DNA of 64,000 nucleotides, taken from assembly GCA_001632435.1 (NCBI GenBank), contig KV424057.1, positions 1,337-65,336 of the forward strand. The letters run 5' to 3'. Origin of the DNA: Calocera cornea HHB12733 (taxonomy: Eukaryota > Basidiomycota > Dacrymycetes > Dacrymycetales > Dacrymycetaceae). Shown piece after piece: positions 43,962-55,175 of this stretch. The notes under the pieces are model-generated. The model was given only the letters and a program-made list of their open reading frames with translations, ran no database searches and was not told where the DNA came from. Within the stretch, counting starts at the first letter, position 1. Each line of letters begins with the position of its first letter. The translations under genes were made by a program, and so were the position numbers.

Positions 43962-45609
43962 ATGGCGGATTTCGAGAAGAAGGAGCATAACCATCACCAT
44001 GTCACGGTCGGGCAGGCGCTCAAGAGCGTCACGTCCCTCAAGAGCGCACGGGAGAGCGCGGTCGGCGGCCCTCCGGACAGTTATATCGCGGCGGATGTCT
44101 TCGGCGACGAGGAAGGTGCCCAGGTGCGTCGACCGCCCTCGCCGCGTCGCGTCGCACTCACCCCCTAGCTTAGATCAAGTACCGCACATTGGGATGGCAG
44201 TTCGTCTCCTTCTTCATGATCGCCGAGATTGTGTCGAACGGCATGCTCTCCCTCCCGTCCTCGCTCGCAGTCGTCGGCATCGTCCCGGGTGTCATCCTCA
44301 TCGCCTTCCTCGGCATATTCGCCACCTACACCGCCGTCCTGCTCATCGACTTCAAGCTGAACCACCCCGAGGTGCACAACATGGGGGACGCAGGCATGCT
44401 CATCTTCGGCCCGATCGGGCGCGAGATCCTCAGCTTCGGCACAATCGTCTTCGCCATCTGTGCGGCGGGCTCGGAGCTGCTCTCCGGCCAGCAGGCGCTC
44501 TCGACCCTCTCCAACCAGGGCCTCTGCGCCGTCGACCTCGTCATCATCTTCACCGCCGCATCGTTCCTGCTCGCCCTGCCTAGGACGCTCGACAGGCTCT
44601 CCTGGCTCGGCCTGGCCAGTTTCGTCACCATCTTCATCGCCGGCGTCGTCGCGATGATCGGCGCGGGCCAGAGTGCCGTCCCCGGTCGTGTGATCAGCGC
44701 GACCATCAGCGGCGACTTCTACACCAGTTTCCTGTCCATCACCAATCCGGTGTTCGCTTATGTGAGTTTCTTCTGCTACCTTGTTACCGCGGCTTCTGAC
44801 ACCCGTCCCAGGCTGGCCACTTCATGTTGTGAGTGGAAATCAGCCCGCCAAGTAGCTGTCACTGACCACATGTAGCTTCCCCCTTGTCTCGGAGATGCAC
44901 ACCCCTCGCGACGCGTACAAGTCGGCCTATTTCCTGCAAGGATTTGCGACCATCTGTGAGCATAATCATTATTTTTCTGAGTCTACCTCTAACCTGGACG
45001 CAGTCTACATTATTTTCGCCGTGGTCTGCTACTGCTACATCGGCAACACGGTCGCCTCGCCCGTGCTGTTCTCCCTGAACGAAGTCTGGTCCAAGGCGTC
45101 CTTCGGCATCGGCCTAGCCAACTTCCTCGTCGCCGCGGGCCTCTACTCGCACACAGCGGCCAAGCTGCTCTTCATCCGCTTCTTCCGCGGCTCCCGCCAT
45201 CTGCACGAGCACACCGTGTGGGGTTGGTTCTGGTGGGTCGCCCTGGTGCTCCTGGCGAACGTCATCGCCTGCATCTTCTCCATCGCCGTGCCCGTCTTCT
45301 CGTACATCATCGGCATCACCGCCGCGCTGTTCGCGAGTTGGTACACGTACGGTATCGCCGGCTTCTTCTGGCTTTTCGACACGTACCACCAAGGCGGTGG
45401 GAGCAGGCAGGCTTGGTACAGGCAGCCTATCAGGTTCGCCATTGCTCTCTTCACCATCCTCTCTGGTGCCTTCATCTGCGTCGCCGGTATCTACGTGTCC
45501 GTCAAGGTGAGCTCTGCGCATCCTGTTCTAAACCAGAAGCTGACACTCCATCAAGCTCATCGTCGTCTCGTATCAGGAGGGCCTGATCGGCAAGCCTTTC
45601 ACTTGTTAG
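43962..45609 (+). CDS. AAAP-family amino-acid transporter (Mtr/AVT type)
   Basis: About 480 residues over seven exons. A charged, His-rich N-terminus (EKKEHNHHHV) is followed by 11 hydrophobic segments, beginning KYRTLGWQFVSFFMIAEIVS and SLPSSLAVVGIVPGVILIAF. It continues through VVCYCYIGNTVASPVLFSL to FAIALFTILSGAFICVAGIY, and ends with VSYQEGLIGKPFTC. The layout and the NGMLSLPS motif near the first helix match the fungal Mtr/AVT branch of proton-coupled amino-acid permeases (plasma membrane or vacuole). Substrate cannot be fixed. The 3' part, from the small HFMF exon onward, was copied into 47214-47640 by a tandem duplication. Confidence 0.85.
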
Positions 45610-45819
45610 ACAGATAGACCGGTATCTTTGCTGTATTTGTGGAACTCAATGATAGACACGCTGCTAATCAAACGGGATAAACAACGCGCGGTGAAGCGGG
45701 ATTTGAGCTAACCGATACACCTGGTGAGTGGCAAAGAGCAAGCATGTGTGCTTGGGGTACTAGAAATACGACAAGCGCCAACAGCAAACGGCGTCTACTT
45801 CCGGTCTCCTCTCGGGGGG

Positions 45820-47217
45820 CTATGCCTTCAAACCATCGTTCAACTGACTGCCGCTGCAGGAGGCAGCGGTGGTACCGGTCGAGCTGGGCAACCTGGACTC
45901 ACCCTTCGCATCTTCATGTAACGCCTCACCCTCGACATCGTCCCCTGGCACATCGCTCTCCTCGCTTACATCGCTGACATCCTCGTCCAGCACCTCATCT
46001 CCCAGCGTAACCCCGTCCTCGTTGCGCTCCGCATCCCACGTAAAGACATCGAGGAACGTCTCCTTTCCGCGGTTACAAGCGCTGACGACCCTTCGACCTC
46101 GGCCTGCGACTGCCCAGACGCCGCCGACATCCGTGAGCAAATCGCGCTGCCACTCGCCCTTCTCCGCGTCCCACATCTTCAGGCTACCGTCAGACCCGCT
46201 CAGCACGCGGGACTCGTCGTGCAGGAGACACATAACCGCGGACGTGTGGCCCGTGAGGATGTGCAGCAGCTGGCCGGTGGTAGGCGACCAGATGCGCAGG
46301 GTTGAGTCGGCCGCGGCGGAGATGAGCTGAGTTGGGCGGACGGAGAGGAGGCCGACGAGCGAGGTGTGCCCGGAGAGCGAGTGCAGGCACTGGCCATCGA
46401 CCAGAGACCAGATGCGGACCATGCCGTCCATCGAGCCCGACACGCATCGCTCACCGACAGGGTCGAGCGCAACGCTGTACACTAGGTATACAGGTCGAAC
46501 CATGAACGCAGAGAGTGGATAGGGAGCAACTTACCTTTCTGCGTGTGCCCAGAGAGTACAAAACGGCATTCTCCGCTCTCCATGTCCCACACGCGCACCG
46601 TGCAGTCGTAGCTTGCAGAGACGAGTGTGCTACCTCTTGCAGCGAGCGCACGCACGGCACTCGTATGCCCCAACAGCATCCTAACGTGGTACGGATTGCG
46701 AGACGGCTCACCCTGCAACGTGATCAGCATGCATACAACTAGAGACAGGTAAAGGACGCACTCGATCGACATAGTGCAGCCCGTCCGTCCCCGGGCTTTG
46801 GTACTCCGCCTCGCCTTCCCTAGGCAAATACCACAAGCGCAGGGTGTTGTCCCTGCTGCCGGTGATGATCATCCTCCTCCTCGGCCACGATCCGTTCTCG
46901 CCCTTCTCCACGATCTGCAGGCAGCGGACGGTGCCGGTGTGTCCGGCAAAGACGTGTGTGTTGAACCCCCTGCGGAGGTCCCAGACGCGCACGGTCCGGT
47001 CCGTCGAGCCCGAGACGAGTGTGTTGTGGACGAGCTGGAGGGCCCAGACGCCGCCCGAGTGGCCGTTGAGCGTCTGGATGAGCAGGCCGGTGCGGGGCGA
47101 GTGCACATAGATGGTGTGCTGGTCCGAGGCGGAGACGACGCGAGTGCTCGAGATCTGCAAGCAGGTGACCAGCGTCACCGGCGCCGGGAGAGGGATGGTG
47201 AGCTGCGACGAGGGCAT
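45820..47217 (-). CDS. WD40-only paralogue of the CDC4-like gene (F-box missing)
   Basis: Three exons, about 430 residues, no stops. From SQLTIPLPAPVTLVTCLQIS onward it matches the WD40 part of the gene at 50667, including both intron positions (after DR and after GHTQK). Repeats read TLNGHSGGVWALQ, VFAGHTGTVRCLQ, LLGHTSAVRALAAR, SLSGHTSLVGLLS and ILTGHTSAVMCLL. The F-box and everything before it are absent. The start (ATG 47217-47215) lies at the duplication junction in transporter-derived sequence. Near the C-terminus about 115 residues of the acidic tail are deleted in frame (HEDAKGESRLPSST). It could bind the same phosphodegron substrates without recruiting SCF, or be unexpressed. Confidence 0.75.
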
Positions 47218-47640
47218 GCTGTGAGTTCACGAAGCAGGTCGCAGAGGAGAGGGAACTGACGCTTCCCCTTTGTCTCGGAGAGGCACACGCCCGTGACTCA
47301 CGCGTACAACTCCGCGTTTGACCTGTGAGCGCGCTTCTTGCTAATCCGTTCACATCTCACCCTGCACCCGTCTGCATCATCGTGTCGTATCAGGAGGGTG
47401 TGATTGGTAACCTTTCCTTGTGAGAATACTTAGTGTGCTGGATCTTTGCTGTCTTCGTGCAACACGACGAAAAACACGCTGCTAATCAACCCGCATAAGC
47501 AACGCGCCGTCCAAAGGGTTGTGTGATAAGAATGTGGTATTGCAATAAGCTAGCCGAAATACCTGTTGAATGATAAAGAGCAAGCAAGTATTTGTGCGGG
47601 GACGGGTACTAGAGAACATTACAAGTGCAAACAAACAGCG
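47214..47640 (+). pseudogene. transporter 3' fragment left by tandem duplication
   Basis: CATGCTGTGAGTTCAC here matches CATGTTGTGAGTGG at the HFMF exon end of the transporter (about 44824). GCTTCCCCTTTGTCTCGGAG matches the next exon (PLVSEMHTP). After an internal deletion of about 600 bp, ATCGTGTCGTATCAGGAGGG matches the last exon (VVSYQEG). The 3'UTR match continues (AACACGCTGCTAATCAA; AGCGAACGGCGTCTACC). It encodes nothing complete. Confidence 0.85.
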
Positions 47641-47686
47641 AACGGCGTCTACCGTACGACTACTCCCGGCCATCCTCCCCCGCGCG

Positions 47687-50667
47687 CTATGTCTGCATAG
47701 CGTCGTTCGAGCGCCCGCTCCTGCTGCTCGGCCCAGCAGTGGCGACGGTCGAGCTGGGGAGGCGGAAGCCGGTACCTGACAGGCCGAGGAAGGAGCGGAC
47801 TCTCGGCGCGGGCGTCGGGGTCGACTGCTCCCACGGCTCGACCTCCTGGATCTCGTCCGACTCCTCGCCGTCGACGTCGATATGCCTCGCCGCCGCGGCA
47901 AGCGCCTTGGGGTGCCGCACGGGCTCGTGCCGCATGTCGATGTCCTCCTCGACGTCGAGCTCGTCCTCCGCGTCACCATACGACTGGGACATGGACTCGT
48001 CCTCGTCCTGCTGCCGGGCGATCCGGCGCACATAGTCCGCCGGCGGGTAGGCCCCCTGCCCGCGCTTGAGGTGGCCAGCGTCGTCCTCCGCCTCCTCGTA
48101 CGACGCCTCGCCCTCGACATCGTCCTCGTGCACATCGCTCTCCTCGCTGACCTCGCTGGCATCGTCGTCCAGCACGTCATCTTCCAGCGTCGCGCCGTCC
48201 TCGTCGCGCTCCGCACCCCACTCGAACACGTCGAGGAACGTCTCGTCCCCGCGGTTGCACGCGCTGACGACCCTCCGGCCCCAGCCAGCGACTTGCCACA
48301 CCCCGCCGACATCTGTCAGCAGGTCGCGCCGCCACTCGCCCTTCTCCGCGTCCCACATCTTGAGACTACCCTCCGAGCCGCTCAGCACGCGGAACTCGTC
48401 GTGCAGGAAACAGGTGATGGCGGCCGGGTGGCCCGTGAGGGTGTGCAGGAGCTGGCCGGTGGTAGGCGACCAGACGCGCAGGGTCGAGTCAGCCGCGGCG
48501 GAGATGAGCTGAGTTGGGCGGACGGAGAGGAGGCCGACAAGCGAGGTGTGCCCGGAGAGCGAGTGCAGGCACTGGCCATCGACCAGAGACCAGATGCGGA
48601 CCGTGCCGTCCATCGAGCCGGACGCGCACCGCTCGCGGACAGGGTCGAGCGTGACGCTGTACACTGCGCATACAGGTCGATCCATGAACCCACAAAGTGA
48701 AAACCACAGCGGCTCACCCTTTTGCGCATGCCCAGAGAGCACGAAACGGCATTCCCCGCTGGCCATATCCCACACGCGCACCGTGCAGTCGTAGCTCCCG
48801 GAGACGAGGGTGCTTCCTCTTGCAGCAAGCGCACGCACGGCGCTTGTATGCCCTTGGAATATCCGCACGTGATACGGGTTGCGGTTCGGCTCGTCCTGCA
48901 AGGAAAATCAGTATGCATACATGATGAGCTATGGGAAGGACGCACCCGATCCGTATGATCCGGCTCGTTCGTCCCCGGGCTCTTGTACTCGGCCTCGCCC
49001 TCCCTAGGCAGGTACCACAAGCGCAGGCTGTTATCCCTGCTGCCAGTGATGATCATCCTCCTCCTCGGCCACGCTCCGTTCTCGCCCTTCTCCACGATCT
49101 GCAGGCAGCGGACGGTGCTGGTGTGTCCGGCAAATACATGCGTGTTTAGCCCTGTGCGGAGGTCCCACACGCGCACGGTCCGGTCCGTCGAGCCCGAGAC
49201 GAGGGTATTGTGGACGAACTGGAGGGCCCAGACGCCGCCCGAATGGCCGTTGAGCGTCTGGGTGAGCAGGCCGGTGAGGGGCGAGTGCACGTGGATGGTA
49301 TGCTCGTCCGAGGCGGAGACGATGCGCGTGCTGGAGATCTGCAGGCAGGTGACGACTGTCTGCGTCGGGAGAGGGATGGTGAGCTGTGAAGGGGGCTGGG
49401 CGAGGACCTGCTGAAGCCGCAGGCGGTGGCGGAGGAGGGTCTTGTACGGGTGTGGCGGGCGGAGGTTGTGCGGGTAGTTGAGCGGCGGGTGCTGGTGTGC
49501 GCTGAGCCGCATGGACGGGGGCAGGGAGGCGCGGGAGGGGTCCTCGAACCAGAGCTTGTAGTGCTTGAGCAGGCTGCGCCAGAGCGGCATCTCGTTGTCG
49601 ATGAGGTCGCGCCAGTTGCGGCAGACGCGGCAGCAGCGGAGGAGGGAGCGGAGGTCGATGCACTGGAGGATCTGGAGGGAGAGCTCGGTCGGGAGCAGGG
49701 AGAGGAAGTCGCGCGAGAGCGCCGGGGTGATGAACCCGTCCGCGGAGCGGAGGACGGAGAGCGGGGAGAGCTTGAGCAGGGAGAGGAGAACCTGCGTCTG
49801 GAGCGGCGACGGAAGCTGGCTGTACTGCGTGAGCAGGATGGGGAGGGACATGAGCGTCTGGAGGGGGAGGATCGGCAGCTCTGGGGGGCTGTTCGAGTAC
49901 GTCGTCGTGACTGTCGAGGACTCGGCCTGGGCGGGCTCGCTGACGGAGGGCGGGGGCGAGTTTGACGGCGAGGGCAGCGGGTGCAGGCCCGGCCCGCTGG
50001 TGCTCCCATGCGCCTGGAGGTGCAGTGCACGCGCCTTCTTCCTCGGTGGGCTGGGCGGCGGGGGGCTAGGTGGGCCCTCGCTCATGCGCACGTCGCCCGA
50101 CTGGCTCGGTTGGCTCTGGCTCGAGAGGATGCTCGACTGGCGCTCTGCGTTGTTGCTGAGCATGCGCTTGCGGCCCTTCCCCCCGCTACTCGCGCTGCCG
50201 GGCGTGGGCGCGCCCCCGGGCGGGAAATAGCGCTCGACGGCCTCGCGCACGGTCCCACCCTGGAGGATATCGTCCACGGAGCCCTCGCGGCGGATGCGGA
50301 CCCAGCTCTCGCCGCGCTCGAGCTGGGGGCGCGGGTCCGCCTCTGGCACGCCTGGGTCGCCAGAATGGTACCGTGCGCGTACGCCGGGGAGGAAGTATGC
50401 CTGGGTTGCGGGCGGGAGCGGGGCATGGAGGAGCGGGTATGCGGGTGAGACGTGCAGGCGGGAGGAGGGGGAGCCGGCGAGATGCGGGTAGAGGGCTGAC
50501 GGGGACGGCGGGAGGGGGAGTGGGATGGGCGGGTAGACGGTGGTCTGGGTCGTGGTTGTGGTCACGCTGGATGGTGAGGTGAGGACACGCGGGTGGGATG
50601 TATGCGCTATTTGGGGGGACGTACACGGTTGTTGTGGTGGAGGGGAGGAGGGTGAGGGTGGGGACAT
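47687..50667 (-). CDS. CDC4-like F-box/WD40 protein
   Basis: About 950 residues. The first ATG is at 50667-50665 (MSPPSPSSPPP); the frame is open further upstream but without ATG. A Pro/Ser/Thr-rich N-terminus contains a basic PPRKKARALHL signal. An F-box follows: FLSLLPTELSLQILQCIDLR, then SLLRCCRVCRNWRDLIDNEM and PLWRSLLKHY. Seven or eight WD40 repeats follow (TVVTCLQISSTRIVSASDEH, GHSGGVWALQF, GHTSTVRCLQ, GHTSAVRALAARGSTLVSGS, and so on). An acidic tail (DVHEDDVEGEASYEEAEDD) runs to SNDAMQT. The family recruits phosphorylated substrates to the SCF ubiquitin ligase (cyclin and Sic1-type degrons in yeast). Introns sit after HTDR and GHAQK. A (GGT)n run lies just upstream. Confidence 0.88.
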
Positions 50668-50753
50668 GGTGGGTGTCCGCGTCCATGTGCGCGTCGTGGA
50701 GAGCGGGGGTTGGATCAATCAGCGGCGGGGATGGAGAGTGGAGAGTGGAGAGT

Positions 50754-50789
50754 GGGTGGGTGGTGGTGGTGGTGGTGGTGGTGGTGGTA
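50754..50789. repeat. (GGT)n microsatellite
   Basis: GGGTGGGTGGT followed by about nine GGT units, preceded by three GGAGAGT units. It lies about 90 bp upstream of the CDC4-like start codon, in its leader or promoter. Confidence 0.9.
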
Positions 50790-52540
50790 TAGTGGGAAGG
50801 GAGAGAGAAGAGAGGGCGGGCGAGGCTGGCCGATTGGGCGCCTTGTGCGGTTTGGGCGGAGACACGCGCAGGGCGGGAGGGCGCGAGGTGCAGACGGACG
50901 GCAGAGGCGGCAACCCGAGTCTAAGCCGCTGGCGGGCGGGCACAGCGGCCGCAATCCCCCGCACGTGATCCACCCGATACACATGGCCTCCGACAATGGC
51001 GCATTGATGGGCTCCCTTTGTCCCCGGCATTCCAGTCATCGCGCTTGGGCCACCGTACAGCGCACATACAGTACATGCATGATGGCAACTACTTTGCTAC
51101 CTAACTGCTGCAAACTTGCACAGCGCCCCCCCATGAATTCTGATCCCTCCAAAACCCCGTCGCACACCTCACAGCCATCTCCCATAACCCCACCACATCT
51201 CCGAGTCCTCCAGCCATCCCCTCCTCTCCCACTCCTTCAAACCCGGCATGTGCAGCACGATCTTACCCCAGCCTAGCGCAAGACAAGGCACTCCCTTTGC
51301 GCCTGGCTGGGCCCGGCTGGCCAGTGCGACCCGACGCGCGTGGCGCGCGCACGGCGCTGCAGGCTGCAAGCCATGCTGACTCTGACCGTGTTCGGCGCGG
51401 GCTAGGGCGCGTCTCACCCTCACCCGTCTACGCGAGGGCGCGTCTCACCCTCCCGCCGTTGAGCGCCGAGCGCGCCCTGAGCTTGGGAATGCATTGCTCA
51501 GGCGCGCTGTCCCCGTGGGACATTTCTGGCCGAGCTGGACGGGCATTCCGGGGTGGATGAGCGGAGGGAGGGGTGCGGGTGCGGGTGCGGGTGTGGGACT
51601 GGACTGGAATGGCATGGCGTTCCACTGGGTACACAGAGCAGAGCAGCACACACTCAGAGCGAGGTGCATTTGCGAGCTGCGAACGAAACGAGTGGTGCGC
51701 TGCTGTGCGGTCTGTACATCGCGTGTACCGTACATACGGCACATACCGCCGCCAATCGCACGCTCGTGAACGCACATCACATCGAGAAGCATCCTCCCCT
51801 CCCGCCCCGTGGCCAACTCCAGCGCACACATACTGTACGCCTACAGCATATACGCACCCATCACCGCATCCTCCTCGGCTCCTCCAGGCTCAGCGCCTGG
51901 CCAACAGCGCGCCGAGCAGCGTCACCTGCGTGCCGTGCAGTCCACCAGTTCGCCCTCTCGAGCACCGCAGCAGCGCGGGAAAGAAGTGAAGCGAAGCGAA
52001 AGGACGCACGAGCCTCCAGGCCATGAACTTGGGCAGTCCGGGGACGGAGGCGCGCGCTTGTCTGCTAGAAACAGCGCATGCCGCAGTTGCAGGAAGCCCG
52101 GGTCGGGGCTGGCAGAGAGGTCGCGGAAGAGCTGCTCTCGTGTGCCCCAGCATCGCACAACTGCACCAGGCCCGACAGTGCGACAGTGCGACAGTGCTAC
52201 AGTGGAAGAGCAGGAGTGTGACGCACAGCACAACCCTCCGACCCCTGGCTGATGCTTGATCGGCCCCCGCTCCCCTTCGTCAGCTCCTCCGCAGACTGGA
52301 CTGGAGCAGCCCCGGCGCGGGGCCGCACTGACGCACGTAGCGGTCCGTCCTCACGCTCTCCCTCGCATCCATGCAACCCCCCCTGCCATTCGGCTTAATA
52401 TGGCACATCATTGAATCTTCCCCATATTGTACTGTACATAGCACCCACCTTCCACACCTTCTCATCCCCCAGCATCGTCCCTTACAAGCCCCACTTTGTC
52501 CCTAAATACAACCCCGTGCTCCCTCCCTACACAAACCGAA
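50790..52540. other. intergenic, low-complexity patches only
   Basis: The CDC4-like promoter side, then GC-rich sequence without a supportable gene. GCGGGT units lie at 51571-51597, and CGACAGTG units at 52173-52204. Frames on both strands are motif-free. Confidence 0.5.
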
Positions 52541-55034
52541 CCTAAGGACAATGTGTCGTCTCACAAAGCGGGGGAAGTATAGACAACTTGAGAAGAGGTT
52601 GTCCTGGTAGAAGGCACATGTGGGAGTGAAGGAACGAGGGGCTTGGGCGGGGGTAAGGAAAGAAAGGTAGGCTGTCGGTTAGCCCATTGAGACTCATGAA
52701 CGCCAGGGGAGGAGGGACAGTACCGCCGACCTTTGGCGGTGCACCAACTATGCGGCAGGCGGGGCCCGGTGGTTCCTGAGGTGGCAGGCAGCAACTGGTC
52801 GTCGGCAAGTGTCCAGCCCGCAGGCAGTGCTCTGTTTGTGGAGAACTACAGGGAGACAGGCAGAGAGATCCAAAGGATGTAGAGGGTTCATGCCGCACGA
52901 TGACAGCAGATAGTTGTAGTAAGACGCGCAACCTGTGCGACTTGCACCAGTGTACCAGCACTGTGGCATGGATCCCTCCATCTCGCCAGAATCTCCTCAT
53001 AGAGTCGCCACAGTGCCGTACGAGAGAAGACCACAGGAGCCAGTAGTTCGGAGTACAGTAGGAGCAGCCAGGGAGGAGGCAGGCTGCCTGATCTTACGTT
53101 GCCCAACTATGGGACTGATGGTGCGCGGCCCCAGTGGTACAAACGCAGACAGGCAGAGACCGCACCTCCCCCCAGCGCGAGCAAGTCCAGCGGCCATAGA
53201 GCGCAGGGAGAGGTCCGATGCCGCGCGAAATGTGCCTTGCGGGATAAACGAAACAGAGTGCTCGGATGTAGTGCCCATGCCATACCCATACAGTGAGTAT
53301 TAGTCAACACAACCGGGAAAAGAGATCTGTGTGAAAGTGAAGCAGCCGTGTGGCAAAGAGCACCCAGCGATTACAAGCCAGACTCCGCTAGTAGACAGTG
53401 GCGGTGGGGAGAGGAGGGGACACCGCACGCGTGAGTCTCCATAATGCCCCCAGCAAAGAGTTGTGCTAGTGATCCAGTCTTCAATGACAAGCCTCAGTGA
53501 TCCAAAGGGAGGAGGGGCACTGCCAAAGCTCCAGGTTCTTCCAGACACAGCTGGGGAGCGAGGCTGATGACCCGCGCCAACAGTCGCGACTAGGACCGTG
53601 CATGGCAGAGACCACATCTCCCCTGAGAAAATAGATCATCGTTCCTAGGCCACTTTGATTCGAGTTACTCCATCAGCCAGGAACGAGGACAAATGATGCA
53701 GAGCAGAAAGCCAGAGACACTGTGCAGTTCTCCGTGAAATACAAACTGCAAAGCGGAAAAACCTCCACTTGTGCAGTAGCACCCAGGGAATGCCACAGGG
53801 ACTCGTGGCTTTCTGGCAGAGTGCAAGAGGGAGGGGCAGTTTAGAGTAGTATCTTTGTACATGAGTGTACCGAGTGTAGGCGAACCCAGCCACCTTGTCT
53901 GACAACACCACAAACTGGGAGCCAGGCCTGACAAGTGACGTTGACCCGCTTCAGTAGATGTCCTCGTCAATATGGCTGGGATCTACCCCACTCAAGGTAT
54001 CCGCTGGCTGCAGCAGGTTGTGTAGGCTGACACTGCCAAAGAGGAGGTTGCCAGAGGAAGACGACGTGCCATCGAGCGCTAACTACAACCAACAACTCCG
54101 GCAGTGGAGAACTTACCACCTGCCAGAAGAGGTTGGGTAGTCCAACGCGAATGTACGTTGACTTGATCTGGAAAACAATGGACCTGGACGGCCCAGCTTC
54201 CCCGCCAAAGTTGTCACCTGTAATTCGCGCTTGAAAGCAGGTCATCGGGAAGCCAGTGATGAGGGACCCTTCCAACCATCAGCTTCTTCGAGAGCGATAA
54301 AGACAAGGAACATATTGCTCAGAGTGCAGGGTACTGTGAGAAGGGATCTGCACCTCGGACGAGGAGAGCAAGGCGGACACCTAGTAGACAATGCCAAGAA
54401 GGAAGCCAAGTACCGCGGGTAGACAGAACCGAAGCTCAATGCCTACCCCACCCACCGACAGCGGCGGCGAGACGTGCACACAGCTGCATACATTCGTCCG
54501 TCAGTCATGGGGGCAGCGCTGTGCTCCCAAAGACCACGAAGAAGCAGCTGGGAGCAACGCTCTCCAGCGAGCCGTCGGGGTCGACAGTACCCAGCCCTCG
54601 CAGGGAGGGAGAGGGAGCGGGCCGGGCATGGCCCAACTGGCGCGCCGTTGTTGTGGGCAGCTACTAGAGAGGTGCGCGAGCACGCTCTCACGGCCCACCG
54701 AACGGCGCGCCGGGGTAGGCAGGCCCATGCGCAGGGTGGTCGTCCACAGTCCACCAGCGACGGGAGGGGGTTGAGCCCGGAAGACAGGAGGGAAAACGAG
54801 TAGTAGTAGGGGAGGGAGGGACAAAGGCCGCGCGAAGGGCACATTTGCAAGGGAGGTGGAGGGGCCGAACGAAAGGGGTGTTTTGGGTCGCTCCCGCGCG
54901 CAGCGGGTATTTGTACGGCGGGCGGGTGGCGCCGGCCCTAAAGTTGCAAACTGCAATTTGGGCCGGAGGTGCCGCTCGGCCACAAACCACAGGGGCTGGC
55001 ATGTCGCACGGCACGTGATCGGAAGTCGCCAGAA
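52541..55034 (-). repeat. repeat module copy 3 (inverted) with CpG-poor body
   Basis: Read on the minus strand it starts at 55034 with TTCTGGCGACTTCCGATCAC. Then come GCAACTTTAGGGCCGGCGC, CCGCCGTACAAATACCCGC, GCAAATGTGCCCTTCGCGCG, GCTGCTTCTTCGTGGTCTTT and CCCATGACTGACGGACGAAT (54500-54520), the block order of copy 2. The rest, to about 52540, is CpG-poor and has no motif-bearing frame. It begins about 140 bp after the stop of the cupin-like gene. Confidence 0.6.
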
Positions 55035-55175
55035 CGTGCACGTGTCTGGCTTCTGTCCGTGTCGGGCGACGCGCGACGACGGGCTTGATGTGGGCAGCAT
55101 TATGCAGTGGTGCTTATGTCACTACCTGTGAGCATGGTCATAGTATTACTTATGCGGCTTACTGGGTGCATAACA

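Noticed and set aside
49031..50030. Long minus-strand frames parallel to the CDC4-like gene
   Set aside because: Shifted-frame shadows of the F-box/WD40 exons, with Arg/Pro/Ala-only composition.
50668..50718. Upstream extension of the CDC4-like frame to 50718
   Set aside because: The codon at 50718-50716 is TTG; the first ATG in frame is at 50667-50665.
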